Origin: Comamonas odontotermitis | Lineage (GTDB): Bacteria > Pseudomonadota > Gammaproteobacteria > Burkholderiales > Burkholderiaceae_C | DNA: 64,000 bases | Direction of reading: 5' to 3' | Assembly (NCBI RefSeq): GCF_020080045.1 | Contig: NZ_CP083451.1 | Span: 1,736,001-1,800,000, forward strand | In this document: piece after piece, positions 1 through 6,865 of the stretch | Numbering within the stretch: position 1 is the stretch's first letter | How the letters are laid out: each line of letters opens with the position of its first letter | Made by a program: the position numbers and the translations under genes | The notes under the pieces: generated by a model | Told to the model about the DNA's origin: nothing | Seen by the model: the letters and a program-made list of their open reading frames with translations, nothing else | The model's database searches: none

Positions 1-1
1 A

Positions 2-232
2 ACGCGCCGCTGCCTGAGGCTGTGTGGGGCGGTATTGCTGGCGGCCGTCTGGTGGCCAGCCGTTACGGGTTGGAGCGTAACGATGAGCAGCATTTTCGTG
101 CTGGGCTTCTGGAGCCTGGGCGCGCTGTTGACCGTTGCCGGCCTGGCGCTGTCTCCACGCTGGCTTGCAAGACTGGCAACGGCAGCTGCCTCGCTTGGTG
201 GCGGCGCCAGTCTGTGGCTGTTGGCGCGCTAG
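2..232 (+). CDS. C-terminal part of a DUF3325-like membrane protein (5' end outside window)
   Basis: The reading frame is open from the left edge, and the first ATG (35) is not a convincing start, so the gene probably begins upstream. The 76 visible residues hold two hydrophobic segments (about 10-28 and 33-53) separated by a short turn, preceded by an Arg-rich RRCLRL stretch. The pattern Arg-rich, helix, GWSV, helix, RWLARL resembles the second half of DUF3325 proteins. It also matches the layout of the DUF3325-like gene at 11.3 kb (RSRLLARAVG, then two helices). In that locus DUF3325 ends a FecA/PepSY/DUF3649 cassette, so the left edge may be the tail of a second such cassette. This is inference from a short hydrophobic fragment; function is unknown. 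Confidence 0.5.
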   Translation, partial: TRRCLRLCGAVLLAAVWWPAVTGWSVTMSSIFVLGFWSLGALLTVAGLALSPRWLARLATAAASLGGGASLWLLAR

Positions 233-316
233 CGCCCGAAATCGCTTGAGGCGCCTGCTGACTGGTGGCCAGAGGCAGGTGCAGTCAGGCACCCATTTCT
301 TGAAAGTACAAGGTCC

Positions 317-1504
317 ATGATTTTGAGACAGGGCAAACGCTGGGGCGTTTTCGCTTTGGCGCTGGTGTGCGTCAGCGCTGCCGTTGCAGCCACCTGGTGG
401 GGAAGCCGGCCGCATGTGGAATACCAGACAGCGACGGTGGTGCGCGGTGAAGTGGAGGCAACCGTCACTGCCATTGGTACCTTGCAGCCCCGCACCTATG
501 TGGATGTGGGCGCCCAGGTGTCCGGGCAGATCACACGCCTGATGGTGAGTCCGGGCGCGCAGGTGGAGAAGGGTGCATTGCTGGTGGAAATCGATCCCAG
601 CGTGCAGCGGGCCACCGTCGATGCCGGGCGCGCATCACTGGCAAGCCTGCACGCGCAGATGGCCGAGCAGAGGGCGCAGCTCAAACTGGCGCACCAGCAG
701 CTGGAGCGGCAGCAGCAGATGGCAGCCGAGCAGGCCACGCGGGAGGAAGATGTGCAGACTGCGCAGGCACAGGTGGATGGGTCTACCGCCCGTATCGACC
801 ATATCAAGGCGCAGATGCAGCAGACGCAGGCCACCTTGAAGGCCGACGAGGCTCGGCTGGGCTATACCCGTATCTATGCACCGATGGCCGGTACCGTGGT
901 GGCGGTGGATGCGCGTGAAGGGCAAACGCTCAACGCGACCTACCAGACGCCAAACATTCTGCGCATTGCCGATCTCCGCTCGATGACGGTATGGACCGAT
1001 GTCTCCGAGGCCGATGTGCGCCGTGTGCGCAGTGGCATGCCGGTGTATTTCACCACGTTGGGCAGCGCGGGTCTGGAGCAGCCACGCAGGTGGCGCAGCC
1101 AGGTTCGGCAGGTACTGCCAGCTCCTCCGGTGAGCACGCCACCGGCCAGCGCTGGTGCGGGCGCACCGGCGGCTGCCACCAAGGCAGTGACCTACACCGT
1201 ACTCTTCGATGTTGACAACGAGGACGCGGAACTGATGCCCCAGATGACCGCGCAGGTGGTATTTGTCACCGCCAAGGCCGATCAGGCACTGACGGTGCCT
1301 TTGACGGCAGTGCGGACTAGCGACGATGGCAAGAGCCAGACGGTCCGGTTGCTGGGCACCAACCAGGTGCCGCAGGAGCGTACGGTGAAGCTGGGGGTGC
1401 GCAGCCGGCATCAGGTGGAGGTGCTCCAAGGTCTGGATGAAGGCGATCGGCTGGTGGTGGGCGAGAGCCGCAGCGACGGCGGCTTGCGATGGTTGCAATG
1501 GTGA
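317..1504 (+). CDS. macA: MacA/PvdR-type periplasmic adaptor (membrane fusion protein)
   Basis: 395 residues. This is the periplasmic adaptor of a tripartite efflux pump, linking an inner-membrane ABC transporter to an outer-membrane channel. An N-terminal membrane anchor (about residues 10-28) is followed by a lipoyl/barrel-sandwich half (GTLQPRTYVDVGAQVSGQI, residues 55-73), a long Gln/Ala/Glu-rich coiled-coil hairpin (about 98-175), the second lipoyl half (YAPMAGTVVAVDAREGQTL) and a beta-barrel/MacA-specific C-terminal part. Length is typical of MacA (about 370-400). The stop overlaps the start of the ABC transporter gene by 16 nt, so the two are translationally coupled. The next locus is FecIRA, so a PvdR-like role in siderophore export is plausible but not proven. 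Confidence 0.92.
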   Translation: MILRQGKRWGVFALALVCVSAAVAATWWGSRPHVEYQTATVVRGEVEATVTAIGTLQPRTYVDVGAQVSGQITRLMVSPGAQVEKGALLVEIDPSVQRATVDAGRASLASLHAQMAEQRAQLKLAHQQLERQQQMAAEQATREEDVQTAQAQVDGSTARIDHIKAQMQQTQATLKADEARLGYTRIYAPMAGTVVAVDAREGQTLNATYQTPNILRIADLRSMTVWTDVSEADVRRVRSGMPVYFTTLGSAGLEQPRRWRSQVRQVLPAPPVSTPPASAGAGAPAAATKAVTYTVLFDVDNEDAELMPQMTAQVVFVTAKADQALTVPLTAVRTSDDGKSQTVRLLGTNQVPQERTVKLGVRSRHQVEVLQGLDEGDRLVVGESRSDGGLRWLQW

Positions 1505-3498
1505 GCACGGTGCCAGACGCAGCCACAACCGTGCCATTGATATCGCTGCGTGGTATCCGCAAGCATTTTGGCGTCGAGGGCAGCGGCCAGGCGCCGGTGA
1601 CGGTGCTGCACGGCATCGATCTGGAGATTCGGGCTGGCGAGTTTGTTGCTGTGGTGGGCAGCTCGGGCTCGGGTAAATCCACACTGATGAACATTCTGGG
1701 CTGTCTTGACCGGGCGAGCGAAGGTTGCTATCGGTTTCAGGGGCAGGATGTCGCACAGCTCGATGCCGATGCCCGAGCCTGGCTTCGACGTGAAGCCTTC
1801 GGTTTTGTCTTTCAGGGCTACCACCTGATTGCCAGCGAAAGCGCTGCCGAGAATGTGGAAATGCCATCCATCTACGCCGGCCTGTCCAAAGAGCGTCGCA
1901 TACAGCGCGCACAAGCCTTGCTGGTGCGATTGGGGCTGCAGGGGCGGCTGGAGCACCGGCCCAACCAGCTCTCCGGCGGACAGCAGCAGCGCGTGTCCAT
2001 CGCCCGGGCGTTGATGAATGGCGGCAGCATCATTCTGGCAGACGAGCCCACGGGTGCCCTTGATTCGCACAGCGGTGCCGAAGTGATGGCATTGCTGGGC
2101 GAGCTGGCCGATGCAGGCCACACCATCATTCTGATCACACATGACCGGGGTGTGGCAGCGCAGGCGCGTCGCATCATTGAGATCGGCGACGGGCGCATTG
2201 TCAGCGACACCGCGGCGCATGGCACAGCGGGTTTGAAGCCAGGCCTGCTGACCATGCCCGACCTGGCTGAGTCGCACAAGGGCAGTACATCGAGCGGTCG
2301 CACCTGGTTTGCAGAAGTGGCCGAAGCTGCGCGCAGCGCCTGGCGCGGCATGTGCATGAGCCCGATGCGTACCTGCCTGACTCTGCTGGGCATTGTGATT
2401 GGCGTGGCATCCGTAATTGTCATGCTGGCCATCGGCGAGGGCGCACGGCGCAAGGTGGTCGAGCAAATGGGCACCATGGGCACTGCCATCCTCTACATGG
2501 GCAGCAAGGCGCCGTCCACTGGCGGGCCGGCCGGGCAACTGACCGAGGAGGATCTGGCGGCTGTGCGTGAGCTGGCCGAGATTCGCCGCGTCATGCCAGT
2601 GATTGGTGATCCGGTCACCGTACGGTACGGCAAAGCCGACAAGCAGATCTACGTATTTGCCGCCAGCGAGGAAATGCCGCTGGTGCACCATTGGAAGCTG
2701 GCCCAAGGCCGCTACTACACAGGGGCGGAAGATCGTGATCTGGCACCCTTGGTGGTACTCGGCCACAAGGCACACGCGCACTTTTTCCCGGACACCCCCA
2801 ACCCGTTGGGAACGCAGCTGGTCATCAACAACTCGGCTTTCGAGGTGATTGGTGTGATGAGCGAGCGCGGTGCGGATTCTGGCGCGCAGGACTATGACGA
2901 CATGGTGTTCATTCCGTACCAGTCGGGCCGTGCGCGGGTGTACCAGACGCAGACCCAGCCCGACTATGTAGTGGTCGAGGCCATGGCATCGGAGCAGGTG
3001 CATGACGCCGAGAAGGCCATCCGGCAACTGCTGCTGGCCCGGCATGGTGGTCGCGAAGACTTCGGCATTGGCAATGCGGCCGCGCGCATTCAGGCCGAGG
3101 CGGCTACGCGCGAGTCGATGGCGGTGATGCTGGGACTGATTGCCGCCGTTTCGCTGGTCGTTGGTGGTATTGGTGTGATGAACGTGATGCTGATGACGGT
3201 ACGCGAACGCACCCGCGAAATTGGCATTCGCATGGCTGTGGGCGCGCGGCAGCGTGACATCCTGCGTCAGTTCCTGACCGAAGCGAGCATGGTCACCTTG
3301 GTAGGGGGGGTGATGGGCTTGCTGGCAGGTCTGATGATCGGTGCGACGCTGATCGTCTTGGGCGTTCCGGCGGTGTTCTCGGTACGCGCCATGCTGGGTG
3401 CATTTGCCTGCGCCGTGGCGACTGGCCTCTTTTTTGGTTACATGCCGGCAAAAACCGCAGCACGCCTGGACCCAGTGCGTGCACTGGCGGGAGAGTAG
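1489..3498 (+). CDS. macB: MacB/PvdT-type ABC transporter, fused ATPase and permease
   Basis: 669 residues, the usual MacB length. The N-terminal ATPase domain has Walker A GSSGSGKST (residues 57-65), the signature LSGGQQQR and Walker B IILADEPTGALD. A linker leads to the first membrane helix (TLLGIVIGVASVIVMLAIG), a large periplasmic MacB_PCD domain, and three C-terminal FtsX-type helices starting at MLGLIAAVSLVVGGIGVMNVML, with the conserved RERTREIGIRMAVGA loop. MacB moves substrates from periplasm to TolC by ATP-driven mechanotransmission. A second in-frame ATG at 1498 is an alternative start. The gene sits between adaptor and outer-membrane channel, 3 nt before the latter, in one operon. 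Confidence 0.95.
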   Translation: MVAMVSTVPDAATTVPLISLRGIRKHFGVEGSGQAPVTVLHGIDLEIRAGEFVAVVGSSGSGKSTLMNILGCLDRASEGCYRFQGQDVAQLDADARAWLRREAFGFVFQGYHLIASESAAENVEMPSIYAGLSKERRIQRAQALLVRLGLQGRLEHRPNQLSGGQQQRVSIARALMNGGSIILADEPTGALDSHSGAEVMALLGELADAGHTIILITHDRGVAAQARRIIEIGDGRIVSDTAAHGTAGLKPGLLTMPDLAESHKGSTSSGRTWFAEVAEAARSAWRGMCMSPMRTCLTLLGIVIGVASVIVMLAIGEGARRKVVEQMGTMGTAILYMGSKAPSTGGPAGQLTEEDLAAVRELAEIRRVMPVIGDPVTVRYGKADKQIYVFAASEEMPLVHHWKLAQGRYYTGAEDRDLAPLVVLGHKAHAHFFPDTPNPLGTQLVINNSAFEVIGVMSERGADSGAQDYDDMVFIPYQSGRARVYQTQTQPDYVVVEAMASEQVHDAEKAIRQLLLARHGGREDFGIGNAAARIQAEAATRESMAVMLGLIAAVSLVVGGIGVMNVMLMTVRERTREIGIRMAVGARQRDILRQFLTEASMVTLVGGVMGLLAGLMIGATLIVLGVPAVFSVRAMLGAFACAVATGLFFGYMPAKTAARLDPVRALAGE

Positions 3499-3501
3499 GA
3501 A

Positions 3502-4887
3502 ATGGTGATGATGAAGACAGCAAATGCCCTGGCGGCTGCGGTGCTTTTGTCGGGCTGCATGAGCATGCCGCAGGAGGAGTTGTTGCCGGTGCCCCTGCAG
3601 CACGCGGAGATGCCGGCGCGATGGCCTGCTACCCAGGGTTTGCCTCGCGATGTGCTGAACGAGGATTGGTGGCTCGGCTTTGGGAGTTCCGAGCTCAACC
3701 GCGTCGTGGAGCAGGCACGGGCCCAGAGCCTGGACATGCAGGGGGCTGTGGCCCGGGTAGCGCAGGCCAGGGCGCAAGCCGAGCAAGCCAGAGCCAATGC
3801 TTCGCCAGAACTGAGCGCGGAGTTGAGTACCGCCAGAACCCGTACCCTGGGCCATGGCGATCAAGGTGATGGCCAGCGTTGGCGCGGCGCGCTGACGGCC
3901 AGCTACGAGCTCGATCTCTGGGGGCGGTTGCAAAGCGGCAGTACAGCCGCTCAGGCCTTGTGGCAGGCAAGTGTTTATGACAGCGAAGCCTTGCAATTGA
4001 GCGTGACGGCAGCGGTGGCCAATGCCTGGCTGCAATGTGTAGCCCTTGGCGAGCGGGTATCAATGGCACAGCAGAGTCTGCAGATCGCCGAGCGACTGCT
4101 CCAATTGGTGGAGGCAAAAGCACGTCTGGGCGCTGCCACTTCGCTGGACCTGGCGCAGCAGCGTGGGTTGGTCGCTGCCCAGCAACGCACCCTGGCCGCA
4201 GTAGAGCAGCAAGAGGCGGTAGCTCGCGCTTCTCTGGCCGTCCTATCCGGTCACTGGACTGTGCAAGCTCCTGAGCAAGGTAGCGTGTTCGACCTGGCTG
4301 TGCCGCAGATTCAACCTGGCGCGCCGACTGAGCTGCTCACGCGCAGGCCAGACATTGCGCGCGCCGAGGCACAGCTGCAGGCCGCGGGCGCTAATCTGCA
4401 GGCAGCCAGAGCAGCCATGCTGCCTCGGCTGAGTTTGTCGGCCGGCGTGGTGTCCGAGCCTGAATCGCTGCGTCGATTGCTGGATCGTCCATTGCTGTCC
4501 CTGGCGCTTGGACTGACTGCGCCCATCTTTGATGCCGGTCGGCTGGCCTCCCAGCGGGACGCCGCAGTGGCGCGGCGGCAGGAACTGCTGGCCAGCTATC
4601 GCCAGGCGATTATGGCGGCCTACGGTGATGTGCAAATCGCGCTGGATGCCAGCCATGGTGCGCAGCAGCAGGAGCAAGCCCAGGCGCAGGAGTTGGCGCA
4701 GGCGCGTCGCGCGCTTGGCCTGGCCCAGAGCCGCTACCGCGCAGGGGCCGAAACCATGCTGACGCTGCTGGAGACACAGCGCGCATCCTTTGTCGCGCAC
4801 GACCTGGCGATTCAAATGCGCCTGGAGCGGCTGCAGGCCAGCGTTGCCTTGTACAAGGCATTGGGCGGCGGCTGGCAACTCACTTGA
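3502..4887 (+). CDS. Outer-membrane efflux lipoprotein (TolC/NodT/OpmQ family)
   Basis: 461 residues. This is the outer-membrane channel of the MacAB-type pump. The signal peptide ends in a lipobox LLSGC, placing the lipidated Cys at residue 19. Two outer-membrane efflux protein repeats follow. The first contains DEDWWLGFGSSELN-like sequence (here NEDWWLGFGSSELNRVV) and ASYELDLWGRLQSG; the second contains TELLTRRPDIARAEAQLQAAGANLQAARAAMLPRLSLSAG. Both are hallmarks of NodT-type lipoproteins. Long Ala/Gln-rich helical stretches fit the alpha-barrel. The start codon follows the macB stop after 3 nt. An OpmQ-like role beside a siderophore receptor is inferred from context only. Confidence 0.92.
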   Translation: MVMMKTANALAAAVLLSGCMSMPQEELLPVPLQHAEMPARWPATQGLPRDVLNEDWWLGFGSSELNRVVEQARAQSLDMQGAVARVAQARAQAEQARANASPELSAELSTARTRTLGHGDQGDGQRWRGALTASYELDLWGRLQSGSTAAQALWQASVYDSEALQLSVTAAVANAWLQCVALGERVSMAQQSLQIAERLLQLVEAKARLGAATSLDLAQQRGLVAAQQRTLAAVEQQEAVARASLAVLSGHWTVQAPEQGSVFDLAVPQIQPGAPTELLTRRPDIARAEAQLQAAGANLQAARAAMLPRLSLSAGVVSEPESLRRLLDRPLLSLALGLTAPIFDAGRLASQRDAAVARRQELLASYRQAIMAAYGDVQIALDASHGAQQQEQAQAQELAQARRALGLAQSRYRAGAETMLTLLETQRASFVAHDLAIQMRLERLQASVALYKALGGGWQLT

Positions 4888-4984
4888 AGTTGCACTGGCC
4901 TTGCTGCGCAGAATTGGTTGGCCTTTCGGCACTTGGTTCCTGACCCCAGCGACCGAATCTGTATTAGGTTTGAATACAATCAAA

Positions 4985-4999
4985 TGAAAATGATTCTTG
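4985..4999. promoter_or_regulatory. Fur-box-like operator upstream of the FecI gene
   Basis: TGAAAATGATTCTTG matches about 10 of the 14 informative positions of the 7-1-7 Fur consensus TGATAATnATTATCA. It lies in an AT-rich patch 47 bp before the sigma factor start, where a Fur-repressed promoter for fecIR is expected. Upstream TTGAATACAA-like sequence could supply promoter elements. The identification is by pattern matching only. Confidence 0.6.
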
Positions 5000-5009
5000 T
5001 TTAATATTT

Positions 5010-5032
5010 ATGCCGCCACGCTGCGGCGGCAT
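5010..5032 (+). other. Hairpin in the leader of the FecI-type gene
   Basis: ATGCCGCC and GGCGGCAT form a perfect 8-bp stem around a 7-nt loop. It sits between the Fur-like box and the chosen start of the sigma factor. An ATG inside the hairpin (5010) is in frame with the sigma factor, but it would add 12 non-conserved residues, so the structured leader is taken as untranslated. Confidence 0.4.
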
Positions 5033-5045
5033 ACCTGCCAGATCC

Positions 5046-5594
5046 ATGGTCTTCCATTCAAACCACACAGAGATTGCCGCGCTTTACGTTGACCACCATG
5101 GCTGGCTGCTGCGCTGGCTCCGCCGGCGGCTGCATTCGGCCGCAGAGGCGGCAGATCTTGCGCACGACACCTTTTTGCGCCTGCTTACCGGCCAGCGCAG
5201 CCGAAGCTTTGCCAGTGCTGGGGAGACACGGGCGTATTTGCGTGTGACGGCGCAGAACCTGTGCATCAATCTCTGGCATCGCCAGGAGATCGAGCGCGCC
5301 TGGCTCGACATGCTGGCCTCGACTCCCGAGGCCAGCTACCCATCAGCCGAGCGACAGGCCATTGTGTTGCAGGCGCTCGAAGAAATAGGACACATGCTCA
5401 GCGCACTCTCGCCCAAAGCCGCGCGGGCTTTTACCCTGGCGGTGGTGTGCGAAATGACCGATGACGAAGTGGGCGCCGAACTGGGGGTCTCCGGCCGCAT
5501 GGTGCGCAAGTACGTGGCGCAAGCCATGCTTGGCTGCCTGACCTTGAGCGCCCGTCAGACGGCGGCCGAGTTGCAACAGGAGCCTCAGGCGTGA
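5046..5594 (+). CDS. fecI: ECF sigma factor, FecI family (iron starvation)
   Basis: 182 residues from the chosen ATG (protein begins MVFHSNHTEIAALY). Region 2 is recognisable in YVDHHGWLLRWLRRRL and AADLAHDTFLRLL, the core-polymerase and -10 recognition helices. Region 4 lies at DDEVGAELGVSGRMVRKYVAQAML, a FecI-type helix-turn-helix. FecI sigma factors transcribe the gene of their cognate TonB receptor when the FecR anti-sigma relays ligand binding. The stop overlaps the GTG start of fecR (GTGA). An upstream in-frame ATG at 5010 lies in a hairpin and was not used. The upstream Fur-like box suggests iron repression. Confidence 0.93.
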   Translation: MVFHSNHTEIAALYVDHHGWLLRWLRRRLHSAAEAADLAHDTFLRLLTGQRSRSFASAGETRAYLRVTAQNLCINLWHRQEIERAWLDMLASTPEASYPSAERQAIVLQALEEIGHMLSALSPKAARAFTLAVVCEMTDDEVGAELGVSGRMVRKYVAQAMLGCLTLSARQTAAELQQEPQA

Positions 5595-6586
5595 GCGATG
5601 CAGACCGAGCGTTGCCAAGCATGCCTTCGCATGAGCAACTGCAGCAGGCGGCCCATTGGTATGCATGCCTGCGCGATGGCCAGGCCCGCGCCAGCGAGCG
5701 TGCTGCCTGGCAAACCTGGCTGGCCGCGGCAGAAGGCCATGCGCTGGCCTGGCAACAGGTGCAGGAGATCAGCCGCGCGTTCGAGCCCGTGCGAGCTCTG
5801 CCCAATGTTCGCGAAGCTGCGGAAGGGCTGCAGGCGGCAAATCAGCGCATGCGTGTCCGCCGCAGGGTGCTCGCCAGCTGTGCCTTGCTGACAATGGGCG
5901 GCCTGGCAGGAGCACTGAGCTGGCGCCAGGGCTGGTTGCCAGATCAGGTGATGGCCTGGGGGGCCGATGCGCATACGCATACCGGTGAACTCAAGCAGAT
6001 GCGACTGGCTGACGGATCCACGCTGTGGCTCAACACAGGCAGTGCGGTTGATGTGCGCTTTGGCGCATCCGAGCGTCGTCTCGTGCTGTTGGCCGGCGAA
6101 GTGTTTGTGACCACCGCGCATGATGCGCGCCCCTTGCTGGTGCAAACCACGGATGGCCAGATGCGGGCCCTGGGCACGCGCTTCAACGTGCAGTTGGGCA
6201 ACTCGGCGACGGAGCTGACCGTGTTTGAAGGTGCGGTGGAGGTGTGCACTACCAATAGTGGCAGCACTCTGGTAGTGGCCGCTGGCCAGCGGACGAGATT
6301 CACCAGGGCCCGCATTGAGCAGCCAGACATCGCCGACTCCGCTCGGCAGGCCTGGACGCAGGGCAGGCTGATCGCCAACAACCTGCCGTTGCGCGAATTC
6401 GTCGTGGAGATGCGGCGCTATCGCAAAGGCTATCTGGGAGTTGCCGATGCAGTAGCGGACCTGGAGGTGTACGGCAGCTTCCCGGCCCAGGACAGCGACC
6501 GGGCGCTGAAGATGCTGAGCTTGGCCCTGCCCGTGCGGATCGAGCAAAGGCTGCCATGGTGGACGTCTATTGAGGCCAAGGCATAG
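5591..6586 (+). CDS. fecR: FecR-family anti-sigma/signal-transducing regulator
   Basis: 331 residues with a GTG start that overlaps the fecI stop. The cytoplasmic N-terminus carries the FecR N-terminal (DUF4880-like) pattern AAHWYACLRDG...ERAAWQTWLAAAEGHALAWQQV. A single membrane span lies near residues 97-113 (VLASCALLTMGGLAGAL). The periplasmic FecR domain has LADGSTLWLNTGSAVDVRF, LVLLAGEVFVT and MRALGTRFNV, followed by the C-terminal secretin/TonB-like segment that contacts the receptor signalling domain. It holds or activates FecI according to receptor occupancy. The next gene is the receptor with the matching STN domain. Confidence 0.93.
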   Translation: MSDADRALPSMPSHEQLQQAAHWYACLRDGQARASERAAWQTWLAAAEGHALAWQQVQEISRAFEPVRALPNVREAAEGLQAANQRMRVRRRVLASCALLTMGGLAGALSWRQGWLPDQVMAWGADAHTHTGELKQMRLADGSTLWLNTGSAVDVRFGASERRLVLLAGEVFVTTAHDARPLLVQTTDGQMRALGTRFNVQLGNSATELTVFEGAVEVCTTNSGSTLVVAAGQRTRFTRARIEQPDIADSARQAWTQGRLIANNLPLREFVVEMRRYRKGYLGVADAVADLEVYGSFPAQDSDRALKMLSLALPVRIEQRLPWWTSIEAKA

Positions 6587-6624
6587 GCGATTTGCCAGGT
6601 CTTGGCAGCAGCGGCCTTTCAATT

Positions 6625-6645
6625 TTTTCAAATATTTTTTGAAAA
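6625..6645. promoter_or_regulatory. AT-rich inverted repeat in the 279-bp gap before the receptor gene
   Basis: TTTTCAAA and TTTGAAAA are perfect 8-bp arms separated by TATTT. The gap between fecR and the receptor gene is where a FecI-dependent promoter would be expected, and this is its only conspicuous symmetry. It could be a regulator site or a weak fecR terminator. I see no second good Fur box here. Confidence 0.35.
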
Positions 6646-6865
6646 CGGGTTCCGGGTTTGTGCGTCTCATTGGTTTATGTCTGTGAGAAGACAGTTTTCC
6701 ATTGCTGCCAAGCACAGCCAACCTGGCCTCAAGCGCGCTTCGGATTTCGATTGCCGGTGCCTGGTTTGCCAGACAACCACTGGCGCAGCCATAGCCACAG
6801 CTGCAGCGATGGTGAGTGATGGTCTTCGCCCCGTTGTGATTGCATCCTTTCCATTCGGAGTCTCC

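Noticed and set aside
1411..4035. Very long minus-strand open frame (874 codons) opposite macB
   Set aside because: It is antisense to clear macB and the outer-membrane lipoprotein gene, His/Gln-rich and low in recognisable motifs, as expected for GC-rich shadow frames.
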